From: Desulfosporosinus sp. OT | Lineage (GTDB): Bacteria > Bacillota > Desulfitobacteriia > Desulfitobacteriales > Desulfitobacteriaceae | Assembly (NCBI RefSeq): GCF_000224515.1 | Contig: NZ_AGAF01000263.1 | Coordinates: 1 to 64,000, forward strand | Reading direction: 5' to 3' | DNA length: 64,000 nucleotides | Shown here: positions 7,201 to 16,170 of the stretch, in pieces | How the letters are laid out: the number at the start of each line of letters is the position of its first letter | How positions within the stretch are numbered: position 1 is the first letter of the stretch | Notes under the pieces: model-generated | The model's database searches: none | The model's input: the letters and a program-made list of their open reading frames with translations, nothing else | What the model was told of the DNA's origin: nothing | Position numbers and translations under genes: made by a program

Positions 7201-7746
7201 ATGACAATCGTAGAACAAGTGGAAAAACTCTGTGCAATGGCCAATATAAGTTTCGAAGAAGCCAAGGCTGCCCTTGATGCGGCAAATGGTGATTTGCTTG
7301 AAGCCATTATTTATCTGGAGAAGCAAGGTAAGATACACGCACCGACCGGAAGCGGCTATTATAGCAGCGAAAAAATTATTGACACCAGTGCCGTGGCCTA
7401 CAAAGAAAATGGTAGGGAGCAGCATCATAACTGTCACAAAGGAAAAACTATTATTACTATTATAAAAGACATCGGTAAATTTTGTTTAAAAATGCTCCGC
7501 AAGGGTAATATTAATACCTTTGAAGTGCTCAAAGGCGAGGAAATCAAGGCCTCTTTTCCAGTCACTGTCCTTGGCTTGCTGCTTATATTCGCGTTTTGGG
7601 TTACGATTCCACTGATCATTATCGGACTGTTCTTTGGCTTCCGTTATCGCTTTAATGGACCCGATTTCAGCAACAATACGGTCAATGATGCTATGAATAG
7701 CGCAGCCGATGCCGCTGAAAACCTTAAGAAATCCATAAATATCTAA
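7201..7746 (+). CDS. DUF4342 protein with UBA-like N-terminus and membrane segment
   Basis: 181 residues. Residues 1-45 (VEKLCAMANISFEEAKAAL...DLLEAIIYLEKQG) form the UBA/TS-N-like three-helix fold used by DUF4342 proteins, also found in EF-Ts and NAC. The C-terminal half is the DUF4342 body: a short helix, FEVLKGEEIKASFPVTVLGL, then a long hydrophobic stretch (about 120-147, LLIFAFWVTIPLIIIGLFFG). AAGGGGG precedes ATG 7201 by nine bases. It is followed by a response regulator and kinase in the same direction with about 30 bases between, so it is probably the first gene of that operon and may be a membrane-associated partner or target. Biochemical role unknown. Confidence 0.75.
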   Translation: MTIVEQVEKLCAMANISFEEAKAALDAANGDLLEAIIYLEKQGKIHAPTGSGYYSSEKIIDTSAVAYKENGREQHHNCHKGKTIITIIKDIGKFCLKMLRKGNINTFEVLKGEEIKASFPVTVLGLLLIFAFWVTIPLIIIGLFFGFRYRFNGPDFSNNTVNDAMNSAADAAENLKKSINI

Positions 7747-7775
7747 GAGAAATATTGGGAATGGTGGGACTTGCC

Positions 7776-8453
7776 ATGAGTTCGAAAATATTGATTATTG
7801 AAGACGAAGAAAAAATTGCCCGATTTGTTGAGCTTGAGCTGGGCTATGAAGGTTATACCACAACAAAGGCCTTTGATGGCCGGACAGGACTTGAACTCGC
7901 CGAAACCGGCGAGTTCGACCTCGTTTTGCTGGATATTATGCTGCCTCAGTTAAGCGGCATGGAAGTACTTCGCAGAATCCGCCGCACGTCCTCAGTTCCC
8001 ATCATCATGTTAACCGCGCGAGACAGCGTGATCGATAAGGTCTCCGGACTTGACAGCGGGGCAAGCGATTATATCACCAAGCCTTTTGCCATTGAGGAGC
8101 TTCTCGCCCGAATCCGCTCTGCCCTCAGAAAAACTATGCCGGAAGACTCGGGGGTGCTATCAGCCTCAGGTCTGATTCTGGACACGGGTCGGCGTATGGT
8201 TACTATGATGGGCAAACCCATTGATCTGACAAAACGCGAATTTGACCTTCTTCACTTTTTGCTAAGAAATAAAGGAATCGTCATTTCCAGGGAAGCACTG
8301 CTTGAGAATGTCTGGGGTTTTGATTTTACCGGAGAGACTAACGCAGTCGATGTCTATGTTCGTTTTCTGCGTGGAAAAATTGACGAAGTGTTTGATATTA
8401 AACTAATTCACACAGTAAGAGGAGTGGGATATGTGATTAAGGATGAACGATGA
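7776..8453 (+). CDS. OmpR-family response regulator
   Basis: Receiver domain (IIEDEEK near the N-terminus, phospho-Asp in LLDIMLPQ, IIMLTARD, ITKPFAIEELLAR) and winged-helix output domain (LTKREFDLLHFLL, ENVWGFDF, VDVYVRFLRGKI, HTVRGVGYV). ATG 7776 with GGTGGGA just upstream is the likely start; TTG 7755 and ATG 7761 would add up to seven residues before the usual first strand. Its stop overlaps the kinase start by eleven bases. Confidence 0.93.
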   Translation: MSSKILIIEDEEKIARFVELELGYEGYTTTKAFDGRTGLELAETGEFDLVLLDIMLPQLSGMEVLRRIRRTSSVPIIMLTARDSVIDKVSGLDSGASDYITKPFAIEELLARIRSALRKTMPEDSGVLSASGLILDTGRRMVTMMGKPIDLTKREFDLLHFLLRNKGIVISREALLENVWGFDFTGETNAVDVYVRFLRGKIDEVFDIKLIHTVRGVGYVIKDER

Positions 8454-9906
8454 GCCGTTAAACAGCCCGCAGAGCCGAATCGGAGATAGAATACGCTTTT
8501 CTATTGTATGGAAGCTCAATCTAAAACTATTTTTTCGTATGCTAGGGCTTTTTTTAGTCCTTGACGTACTTCTAGGCCTAGGGGCCGCGACTGGACTTGT
8601 TGTACGCTTGGAGCAGAATGTAGCGGCAGCAGCCGAAATTCTACATAAAACAGGACTGCCTACCCCGGATACAGAAAGATGGCTTGCACTTTCTGATTGC
8701 AGCATTTCGTTGCCAACGGAAGACCCGATAGGATTTCAGATACCCACACCCTTCCAGAAAGACCTGTCCCCACTAACGGCGTCCGGTATCAGGAGCATCA
8801 ACCTACCTGAGGCAGAAGGCTTGACCGCTTGGGAACAAATTAAGGATGTCACTTACAATGTAACGATCGAAGACAACAATCGATCTTATCGTATTTCCCT
8901 CCGCCCTGGGAAGACTCTTTTGGTATTCGTAGTGATGGTTGCCCTGGTATTGATTCTAGAGCTTTTAATGTTATTGCGCAGTATTTCCACAGGCGTACGA
9001 ATGATCCGCAATACTCTCCGCCCTATTCAAGACTTAGCTGAAGCGGCGCAAAATTTGAATTCCAGCGGCGTCTTTACTCCGCAACAACTGGAAGTTCTGG
9101 CAGACAAGTTGGACGACATCAACGCCACAAGGCTGGATACAAGAATTTCCCTAGGTGATACGCAAAGCGAATTGAAAACCCTGGCTTCTGCGATAAACGG
9201 AATGCTGGACCGAATCAACGAATCCTACCGTTCTCAGGTGCGCTTTGTGTCGGACGCGTCTCATGAGCTAAGGACACCGATTTCGGTTATTCAAGGGTAT
9301 GCAAATCTGTTGGATCGCTGGGGTAAGAACGATGAAAAGACACTGCAAGAGTCGATCGATGCCATCAAAGATGAAACAGAGAATATGAAGGGGCTGGTGG
9401 AACAGCTTTTGTTCCTGGCACGGGGGGATAATAACACCATGCCTCTGCAAATAGAGCGTTTTGAATTGTCCGCTCTTGCCCTAGAAGTGCTGCGAGAAAC
9501 TCAGATGATTGACGGTGGACACGAATACGATTCGCAGGTTGCAACCGTTTTCATTAAAGCAGATAAAGGCCTCATCAAACAAGCGACACGGATCCTGATT
9601 GATAATGCCCTGAAATACACTCCCTTGGGTAAACAGATCACCATTTCTGTTTCTAGGGCAGACGGCAATGCCCGGCTGACCGTACAGGATGAAGGTATTG
9701 GAATCGCTCCCGAGGCAGTTCCTCAGATTTTTGACCGATTCTTCCGCGCCGACGAATCTCGCGCCAGAGCTACAGGTGGGACCGGGCTGGGCTTATCCAT
9801 AGCAAAATGGATCACAGAGCGACATGGCGGGCACATAGAGGTCTTAAGCCGGCAGGACATCGGCACTAGAATTTCTCTTTTGCTCCCCACCGCACCTGAA
9901 GCATAG
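8443..9906 (+). CDS. HAMP-containing sensor histidine kinase
   Basis: 487 residues: a membrane segment at about 29-50, an extracytoplasmic sensor of about 110 residues, a second membrane segment at about 157-180, a HAMP-like linker (RNTLRPIQDLAEAAQNL and on), HisKA with His in SDASHELRTPIS, and HATPase with LIDNALKYTP, DEGIGIAP, DRFFRADES and GGTGLGLSIAKW. All catalytic motifs are present. Start and regulator stop overlap (ATGAACGATGA), so translation is coupled. The signal is unknown; the DUF4342 gene upstream suggests an envelope-related cue. Confidence 0.92.
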   Translation: MNDEPLNSPQSRIGDRIRFSIVWKLNLKLFFRMLGLFLVLDVLLGLGAATGLVVRLEQNVAAAAEILHKTGLPTPDTERWLALSDCSISLPTEDPIGFQIPTPFQKDLSPLTASGIRSINLPEAEGLTAWEQIKDVTYNVTIEDNNRSYRISLRPGKTLLVFVVMVALVLILELLMLLRSISTGVRMIRNTLRPIQDLAEAAQNLNSSGVFTPQQLEVLADKLDDINATRLDTRISLGDTQSELKTLASAINGMLDRINESYRSQVRFVSDASHELRTPISVIQGYANLLDRWGKNDEKTLQESIDAIKDETENMKGLVEQLLFLARGDNNTMPLQIERFELSALALEVLRETQMIDGGHEYDSQVATVFIKADKGLIKQATRILIDNALKYTPLGKQITISVSRADGNARLTVQDEGIGIAPEAVPQIFDRFFRADESRARATGGTGLGLSIAKWITERHGGHIEVLSRQDIGTRISLLLPTAPEA

Positions 9907-10120
9907 TGCTTGCATTCATACTCCCGCGACATCTGATGATAAGCTCAAATAATTGAGGGGCTTTTGGTTTGTGCATTTGCCGATGCAAATTTTATTTTGC
10001 AATAGCCGCTCAGTGTTAAGCAGATGAATACCTCATCATCCTGCGGGTCAGATTAAGATTATTACCGCTTGTCAGGAGTTCGAAAACGATCCTTCGTTTA
10101 ATGTCAAAATGACACCCGAA

Positions 10121-10154
10121 AAGGGCTCCGAAGATAACCATCTTCAGAGCCCTT
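10121..10154 (-). terminator. Terminator of the cell-wall-binding transglycosylase gene
   Basis: AAGGGCTCCGAAGAT pairs with ATCTTCAGAGCCCTT (one mismatch, loop AACC), 33 bases beyond the stop. Read leftward it ends in TTTTCGGG. Confidence 0.7.
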
Positions 10155-10186
10155 CCTTTTGTTTCAGAGAGTGATTTCCCTGATTT

Positions 10187-12103
10187 CTAAGATTGCTTAG
10201 CTAACGCACTCTGATAGCCCGTTCTAGCTTGATCCGTGATCGCGGGATCCAAGCTCGGCCCTTGTAGAACGGTCCAGTAGTATTTTGCGGCAGTAGCGTA
10301 CGAAGTAGCATTATCCTCCAGGACTAAAGCATCTGCTTCATCTAAGAGTTTGCCATAGGAACTTAGGATTTTCTGCGAGACAATCGTCTTATCTTCAGCC
10401 GTGATCGCTGAACTTTTATAATCCGTAATATAAAATCCTAAGCCTTGCACATAATAATCGCCTCTAGGTTCTAGATCAATGTGAAAGCCGTACCAGTAAT
10501 CTCCGTTAGTAATCAACGATTCGGGATCGAACGCCAGATCCCCTGTATGCACAGGGGTCGGAGTGCTCCAGCAACTGGAGAGGTTGGGAGGATTTTCAGC
10601 AGGCAGAAGAGACTTCAAAAGTTTTGTGGCCCCCGGGGCAAACGTAATTGCGCTGTTGTACTTCTGTCCCATCAGACCAAATACCTTATCTTGATAGGCA
10701 TCTTCACCCGTAAAATAATTTGGGTTATTCTGCTCAGTCCAAGCATTATAGCCCCATACGGCAAAATACCAGTTTTCCAAGACATTGCGATTTCCGTCTC
10801 CAATCTTGGGGTAAGCTCGCCACTTATTGTTAAGGATTTGGCAACCCGCTTCAAGGTTATAATCCAGATCGCTTTTCAGTTTCTCCACATCATATTCCGG
10901 ATAATTCACTGGAGAGATTTGCATAATTCCAATACCACCATCGCTTGATACAAACGGTTGATCTGGTAAAGGCAGCCCAGTCGCAGGATCCAGTTTGTAT
11001 TGCTTCCAACCGCTCTCCATCCAGGCCAGAGCTTTGAGGAGCACAGGCGGAATATCATATTTATTGGCCATATCCTCTATTTTCTGACCAATCATTGCAG
11101 TTTGAACGCTTGTATCAACTTCGACACCAAGATTGCGCTGGCTCTCTGTAACTACCGCTTCACCACCTAGTGCTGTAACAACACTGGTGGCGGACATTTT
11201 GCTTTTCACGAAGGCACCTGCTTTAGGAGACGCAACACCATCGGTGAGAACAATTGCCGACTTAGTTTGAGCGGCAAGTGGTGCACCAGAGAGTGCATCA
11301 ATGCCCGTTACACCATTAGCCAAGTATACCTGTTCAAATTCGAGGGAGGTGGTGAAGTCTTTAATAACTTGATCATTCGTATCATACGCTGTGACTCCGT
11401 AGTGGCGCGTTGGTGTTGGGAGTTGAGCTAATACAGAATCACGAATGACGCCTGTTCCCCCTATAACATCCGAGGCTGCTATACCTGAGTTGGCTTCCAA
11501 AAATGCTTGTGCACCAGCAGAAAGTCCAGTGGGGTTCGTTAAAAGAATTGGTTCACTCGCCTGGGAAGCAATAGACGCTATCGAGAGCGCATCTTGGATC
11601 AGCCAACCATAAGCAACAGCAACTTTAGTCACTGGGGTGCCGAGGGTAACCATTTGTTTAGCAATGTTCACGGATGTTTCAATACGATCAACTCCACCGA
11701 GGGGTAGAACCGTAATTTTCATAGCGTTTAATTCATCGAGGACACCTTGACTAATTACAGCAGTTCCGCTGGTCACATATACTTTCGTAACCGCAAGTTT
11801 AACAAGTTCTTCTTTGGTAGCAGGGTCAAGGGCTTTTCCAGGTCCGGTCAGAAGGATAGGCGCTTTAAGGTAGGCAGCAAGCGGGCCGGATGTCAGGGCA
11901 TCAACCATACCATAGGAAGCTGAGGAAGCAAGAATCGCGGTTCCTGTCCAGCCTGTTTGATCGGCAATTTTTATAGCGGTTTGTTCCGCCGTTGTACCAG
12001 CTAAGCGAGTCGGAACTGTCTCTGCAGCAAATGCCTTTAAAGGAAGCACCGTCAGAGTCATACCTGCTATAGCTAAAGATGCTAAGATTTTTTTCGTTTT
12101 CAT
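10187..12103 (-). CDS. Cell-wall-binding repeat (CWB2) protein with lytic-transglycosylase domain
   Basis: 638 residues: a signal peptide ending near AFAAE (residue 27), three tandem CWB2 repeats (about 30-130, 130-225, 225-330; each with R...A...A, a DALS/DALT element, LAAYLKAPILLT-type strand and a GG turn), then a goose-lysozyme/SLT-like domain at about 340-460 (PPVLLKALAWMESGW with the catalytic-position Glu, GGIGIMQIS, DLDYNLEAGCQILNNKW) and a helical C-terminal region of about 170 residues. CWB2 repeats attach S-layer-type proteins non-covalently to secondary wall polymers, so this is probably a wall-bound peptidoglycan-cleaving enzyme. AGGAGAAAAATTCACTAG precedes ATG. It lacks close operon partners. 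Confidence 0.88.
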   Translation of the reverse strand: MKTKKILASLAIAGMTLTVLPLKAFAAETVPTRLAGTTAEQTAIKIADQTGWTGTAILASSASYGMVDALTSGPLAAYLKAPILLTGPGKALDPATKEELVKLAVTKVYVTSGTAVISQGVLDELNAMKITVLPLGGVDRIETSVNIAKQMVTLGTPVTKVAVAYGWLIQDALSIASIASQASEPILLTNPTGLSAGAQAFLEANSGIAASDVIGGTGVIRDSVLAQLPTPTRHYGVTAYDTNDQVIKDFTTSLEFEQVYLANGVTGIDALSGAPLAAQTKSAIVLTDGVASPKAGAFVKSKMSATSVVTALGGEAVVTESQRNLGVEVDTSVQTAMIGQKIEDMANKYDIPPVLLKALAWMESGWKQYKLDPATGLPLPDQPFVSSDGGIGIMQISPVNYPEYDVEKLKSDLDYNLEAGCQILNNKWRAYPKIGDGNRNVLENWYFAVWGYNAWTEQNNPNYFTGEDAYQDKVFGLMGQKYNSAITFAPGATKLLKSLLPAENPPNLSSCWSTPTPVHTGDLAFDPESLITNGDYWYGFHIDLEPRGDYYVQGLGFYITDYKSSAITAEDKTIVSQKILSSYGKLLDEADALVLEDNATSYATAAKYYWTVLQGPSLDPAITDQARTGYQSALAKQS

Positions 12104-12312
12104 CTAGTGAATTTTTCTCCTCTCGTCTTGGCTCTCTTCTCGATCACTAATATTTCAAGTGATTTAGCATAGGTTAATCGCTAAACATACTGCGACTTTG
12201 TTTGCGCAAATGTCATTATCGTCCTATGTTGTCCTACATTAGGTTATTCGTTAGCGAAATACATTTTCCTTTTTACAAAATTTTAATTAAATTATAAGTG
12301 CCAGGATGAGTA

Positions 12313-12349
12313 AAATCTCCTCTTGTATAATTGAAACAAGAGGAGATTT
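12313..12349 (-). terminator. Terminator of truA
   Basis: A perfect 14-bp stem (12313-12326 with 12336-12349) with a 9-base loop is followed, read leftward, by TTACTC. It lies 20 bases beyond the truA stop. Confidence 0.8.
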
Positions 12350-12368
12350 CGATAATGAGGAGTATAAT

Positions 12369-13106
12369 TTAATATTGAACATCTTTTAAGTATAGGCCTT
12401 TTGCTTGAGCTAACGGCCCCGCTTCCCAGCGTTTCTTTTTATCTAATATCTTTTCAACATCCACTGGCTTAAGATTACCTTTACCGACTTCAATAAGTGT
12501 CCCAACAATGATTCTTACCATATTCCACAAAAATCCATTTCCATTGACCTCTATTGCTAGATGTCCTTCCTTTTCAATAATATTGATATAATTGATCGTT
12601 CTAATCGTCGATTTGTCACTATTTCTTGAGTTCGTATAACTTTGAAAATCATGAGTGCCAATTAAAACCTCTGAAGCCTTTCTCATTTCGACGAGATTAA
12701 GTTTCTCCGCCAAGTGATATGCATATTTTCTGTTAAAAACATCTCTGAATTTATTGGTATTCATTCTGTAGACATAGGTTTTCGATATCACATTATATCG
12801 GGCATGGAATCTCTCAGCGACATCTTCAATCGATTTAACCCCTATATCCTCGGGCAAATACTCGTATAAATAATCCAACATCCTGTTAGTACTAAAAGTC
12901 GATTTCGTATGGAAATTGGCGATGTAATTTTCAGCATGTACCCCTGAGTCCGTACGTCCACAACCCACTATCTGAATATCTTCGCCTGTCATTTTGGATA
13001 ATACGGCTTCTATTTTGCCTTGAATTGTTAAATCATTTTCTTTTTGTCTTTGCCATCCTTTATATTTAGAACCGTCAAATGCTATAGTCATTTTTAAATT
13101 TCTCAT
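12369..13106 (-). CDS. truA: tRNA pseudouridine(38-40) synthase TruA
   Basis: 245 residues, the usual size. TruA isomerises uridines 38-40 in the anticodon arm. Motifs visible are FDGSKYKGWQRQ near the N-terminus, the catalytic Asp in CGRTDSGVHA (about residue 52), FHARYNV, RTYVYR-like KTYVYRMN, and the C-terminal FLWNMVRIIVGTLIEVGKG with the final PLAQAKGLYL. AGGTGGAACGTA precedes ATG. It stands alone with a terminator, not in the ribosomal-protein/ecf cluster where many Firmicutes keep truA, so a second copy elsewhere is possible. Confidence 0.95.
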   Translation of the reverse strand: MRNLKMTIAFDGSKYKGWQRQKENDLTIQGKIEAVLSKMTGEDIQIVGCGRTDSGVHAENYIANFHTKSTFSTNRMLDYLYEYLPEDIGVKSIEDVAERFHARYNVISKTYVYRMNTNKFRDVFNRKYAYHLAEKLNLVEMRKASEVLIGTHDFQSYTNSRNSDKSTIRTINYINIIEKEGHLAIEVNGNGFLWNMVRIIVGTLIEVGKGNLKPVDVEKILDKKKRWEAGPLAQAKGLYLKDVQY

Positions 13107-13252
13107 TACGTTCCACCTTATAATTCATTCTTTGCTTAGCATCCATCGAACATTAGCGTACAGCCTTGTAACACTATCGGATTCAAACAAGCATACGTTA
13201 GTATACTACATAATTATAAAGAGATGTATCTAAACATTGAAGTAAGACAGTT

Positions 13253-14650
13253 TTATTGATTGTCTTTTTTAAAGAACTTATAAATTTTCCCCTGATAAAA
13301 CAGCAGCACTGCAGGAACTAGCAAAAAGAGCAGCCTACCCACAATCGTATTGGCAAAAAGAATCAGCGCTCCCAGCCAGCGGTTTCTCCCACGGTATATG
13401 CCGTGTACTTCCGGTCGCGTTACAGTTTTCTTCATAGCTCCGATCTGGGACATGGGGGGATAATTGTCAATATCTACGGTTAATTGGTTTCCGGTCTTGA
13501 TAACTCGTTCTACATAGAGCACGTTATTCTGTTCAAAAAGTATGATTTGCCCTTTCTCGATCGGATACTGGACATCAACCTTCTGAAAATAGGCCAGATC
13601 ATTGATCATAATCTCTGGCTCCATAGTACTGGTGCTAAACACGAAAGGGATTACTCCACGTATGGTGACCTCTTGTCCGGGTGTGGACGCATTGATCAAA
13701 ATAACAAATAGATTGAAAGCCAAAGCGGCACAGATAAAAACAATCAGAAATAGGGTGGTCACAGTATCGACGATTCTGCTGCGCCATCCCTCCTTGATCT
13801 TACTGCCGAGCAATTTGTGCTTGCCCGTTTTTGAGTCAATTTCTACAAGTATCATATTGGCCGGCGTGATGGCTGCGTCGGAAGGAAGGTTATAGTACTT
13901 GGCGAGATTTTTGCTTTGAACTAAGCATATTAGGCAGCAGACTATCATAATCCCCACCCCAAATAACCAATACAACGAAAGCTTCAGATTAAACAGAGTA
14001 AAGAAGTTCTGCATTAACACACGGTTGGAAATAACTGCATACTCTCCCAACGTTATTTTTAGCACGAAAATTAGGACGGCGGAAAAAAAAGTCCAATACC
14101 GGCCGTTAATGACAGTTTTGGCGTAGAGAGAAAATGTCATGGAAATAATCGTGATCAGGAGCAGGTCTCCCAGCCCAACAAGGTAGAGAGTTGGCAGATA
14201 GGACACAATAAAGGTGTATTTCAGAAAGAAGGTGAGGATTATCGTAACCACGAAACCAACACTATAAATTAGCAACACAGAATACATAAGGGCAAAAAAC
14301 TTAGAAAAGAACATGATCACCGGTTGATAACCCATTTGAATCAAGAGATACCAAGAGTTTTTTCTGATTTCCGAGAAAAAAAGATAGTCATAATAGACAA
14401 TGAAATAGATAATGTTAAAAACAACCGCTATGTGAATATACAGGTAAACTGTGGAAAAGTAACTGGCCTGCATAATTTCGGGAACAACATCGGAAAGCAC
14501 GCTTTTCTGTAGAGTCTGAAACACAAAATAAAGGGCAAACGAAACCAGACCCAGAAAAAGAGCCGAACCTATTTTCCGATTAGTACTGATTTTATTTCCC
14601 ATATAGGCTTGGCGAAGTTCTTTTTTGAAATAGCTATTTTTATAAATCAT
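13253..14650 (-). CDS. ABC-permease-like protein fused to a degenerate SipW-type signal peptidase domain
   Basis: About 465 residues. The N-terminal half (to about residue 260) is an ABC-2-type-permease-like bundle of about six membrane helices. After a linker (about 255-300) and another membrane helix comes a signal-peptidase-I-like domain: STSTMEPEIMINDLAYF, KGQIILFEQNN, YVERVIKTGN, IDNYPP, PEVHGIYRGR, then a terminal membrane helix (GRLLFLLVPAVLLF). Aligned to the SipW encoded two genes upstream (SGSMEPT, VTHRII, KGDNP), the nucleophile Ser is Thr and the general-base His is Glu, so peptidase activity is probably lost. The chosen ATG 14650 overlaps the stop of the ATPase-like gene (ATGATTTATAA); ATG 14671 and 14677 are alternatives. 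It probably partners with that ATPase-like protein. The fusion is, to my knowledge, unusual. Confidence 0.75.
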   Translation of the reverse strand: MIYKNSYFKKELRQAYMGNKISTNRKIGSALFLGLVSFALYFVFQTLQKSVLSDVVPEIMQASYFSTVYLYIHIAVVFNIIYFIVYYDYLFFSEIRKNSWYLLIQMGYQPVIMFFSKFFALMYSVLLIYSVGFVVTIILTFFLKYTFIVSYLPTLYLVGLGDLLLITIISMTFSLYAKTVINGRYWTFFSAVLIFVLKITLGEYAVISNRVLMQNFFTLFNLKLSLYWLFGVGIMIVCCLICLVQSKNLAKYYNLPSDAAITPANMILVEIDSKTGKHKLLGSKIKEGWRSRIVDTVTTLFLIVFICAALAFNLFVILINASTPGQEVTIRGVIPFVFSTSTMEPEIMINDLAYFQKVDVQYPIEKGQIILFEQNNVLYVERVIKTGNQLTVDIDNYPPMSQIGAMKKTVTRPEVHGIYRGRNRWLGALILFANTIVGRLLFLLVPAVLLFYQGKIYKFFKKDNQ

Positions 14651-15605
14651 CCTGCCGCATAAGCTCCTCATAGGCATTTTGCACTGTTTTAGGATTAATC
14701 TCCATCGAATCCGGCGTAAAACCAGACTCTACGATTTTTTTATATATTGCACCATGGTCGCTTGCTTCTGAATCTTTGCTACTAATCAACAGACTTTCGT
14801 CTTTGGAGTCTAACTTATAGTCGGGCAGTAGCAGGGCGAGTTTCTCCGTCATGGCGTGAGCGGCCTTATCCTGGATAATCACTTCCACCCTATCAAACTT
14901 CAAGCGGAAATTCTCCACAGTACCGCTGTAGATTAATCGCCCATCCTTCATGATTGCCGCATGGGAACAAGCCTTTTCAATTAATAGGCAGTTTTGAGTG
15001 GCTAGCATTAGGGTTTTTCCGCGCTCTCTGATAAAGCTGGTAATTTTAGCGATAGCATTAATGAGTACTTCATCCCATACGTATTCAGGAAAATTAAATA
15101 CAATCATCAGACTGTCTGAGTAGGCGGCTGCAATTAAGGTAATCACAGCTTTTTCTTCTTTGGTCAACATCTGGTTGGGCATTAAGGAAAGGTGGCCTAA
15201 TCCGATCGATATAATTAATTCAAAGATCTGTTCCTGCAGCACCACTCTATTGATCTTAAACCTGGCAGTAGCAAACATCAGAAATTCCAGGACATTCATA
15301 TTGTTATAAAGCATATTTGGGCTTCCTATATAAAACACATGCTTAAGGATCACCCGTTTAAGCCTCATCATGCCCCGTTCGATCAAAACACATTTACCTC
15401 TGTCATAGGGTCTGATGTTGGCCATGATTTCCAGCAACAGCTTGATTTCAAATAGTGACGTTCCATTGATACCCCAGGCTTCCGCTCTTTTGATCAACAA
15501 AGTGATGTCGTCCAGCACTCGCCGAGGTCTCTCTTCGCCGACCAAAAAATGTTCGACTGATGAAAGGCCTTCCATCACTACAACTCGTTCAGGAACATGT
15601 TCCAT
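14640..15605 (-). CDS. ABC-ATPase-like protein with all catalytic motifs lost
   Basis: 321 residues that follow an ABC ATPase from end to end but without its catalysis. Walker A reads GINGTSLFEIKLLL (no Lys; expected GPNGAGKSTLL), the Q-loop region YIGSPNMLYNNMNVLEFL lacks Gln, the signature LSGGQ is LTKEE, Walker B with catalytic Glu is IVFNFPEY (expected LLLDEPT), and the H-loop His is Gln (LATQNCLL). The typical IMKDGRLIYSG strand and a C-terminal domain of about 100 residues remain. It should not hydrolyse ATP; a scaffold or assembly role is inferred. ATG 15605 has GGGAG eight bases upstream; ATG 15620 is the alternative. It overlaps the permease/pseudo-peptidase start and follows sipW by about 25 bases. 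Confidence 0.75.
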   Translation of the reverse strand: MEHVPERVVVMEGLSSVEHFLVGEERPRRVLDDITLLIKRAEAWGINGTSLFEIKLLLEIMANIRPYDRGKCVLIERGMMRLKRVILKHVFYIGSPNMLYNNMNVLEFLMFATARFKINRVVLQEQIFELIISIGLGHLSLMPNQMLTKEEKAVITLIAAAYSDSLMIVFNFPEYVWDEVLINAIAKITSFIRERGKTLMLATQNCLLIEKACSHAAIMKDGRLIYSGTVENFRLKFDRVEVIIQDKAAHAMTEKLALLLPDYKLDSKDESLLISSKDSEASDHGAIYKKIVESGFTPDSMEINPKTVQNAYEELMRQDDL

Positions 15606-15630
15606 ATCTATTTCTCCCATTGAATCCGCT

Positions 15631-16170
15631 TTAGGTTAACGGTATTTTGGCAAAAAATACGCCAACCACCCTGTTTGGCGTGAGCAGATCCTGATCTGGC
15701 GAATTTATCGGGTTGTCCCCTTTTGTACGGTAAGCGCTACTGCCGTTATCATTAAGAACCTCGATAATCCGATGCGTGACAAGAGCATTGGATAAAGTCC
15801 TGAACGTAACAATGTCATTTACTTTAAGTTTTTCCGGGTCTTTAGGCTTCCGACTAACAATCACTGCACCGACTTGCAACGTAGGTTCCATACTCCCAGA
15901 CTCTACGGCAAAAAGCTGAAAACCTAGGACGTTGGGAATTTCTCCCTTGCTCTTTGAAATCTGAATGGAAATAATCGACGACACCAGCAGTAAACATAGA
16001 GATGAAAATATTAGCCCACTGACTATTTTCTTAACCTGTCTTCTGAGCGGCAACTGTCCTCTAGATGAGCCTTTTCCTGAGGATATTCCCGCTATTTTTT
16101 CTTTTTCCCGCAGGATCTCTTGGCGCATTGCCTCAATTTGTTCCGGTGTCGTATATTTTGTTTGGGTCAT
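15631..16170 (-). CDS. sipW: SipW-type signal peptidase I
   Basis: 179 residues: a charged cytoplasmic N-terminus (about 1-48), one membrane helix (about 49-70), then the ER/archaeal-type signal peptidase domain with catalytic Ser in SGSMEPT, RKPKDPEKLKVNDIVTF, catalytic His in VTHRII, and TKGDNP. Ser/His rather than Ser/Lys is typical of SipW, which processes TasA- and TapA-like matrix proteins. It ends at FFAKIPLT, without the C-terminal membrane helix that most SipW proteins carry; that segment appears instead at the end of the pseudo-peptidase fusion downstream. AAGAAGG precedes ATG. Its presumed substrates are the three exported proteins encoded upstream in the same direction. Confidence 0.9.
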   Translation of the reverse strand: MTQTKYTTPEQIEAMRQEILREKEKIAGISSGKGSSRGQLPLRRQVKKIVSGLIFSSLCLLLVSSIISIQISKSKGEIPNVLGFQLFAVESGSMEPTLQVGAVIVSRKPKDPEKLKVNDIVTFRTLSNALVTHRIIEVLNDNGSSAYRTKGDNPINSPDQDLLTPNRVVGVFFAKIPLT

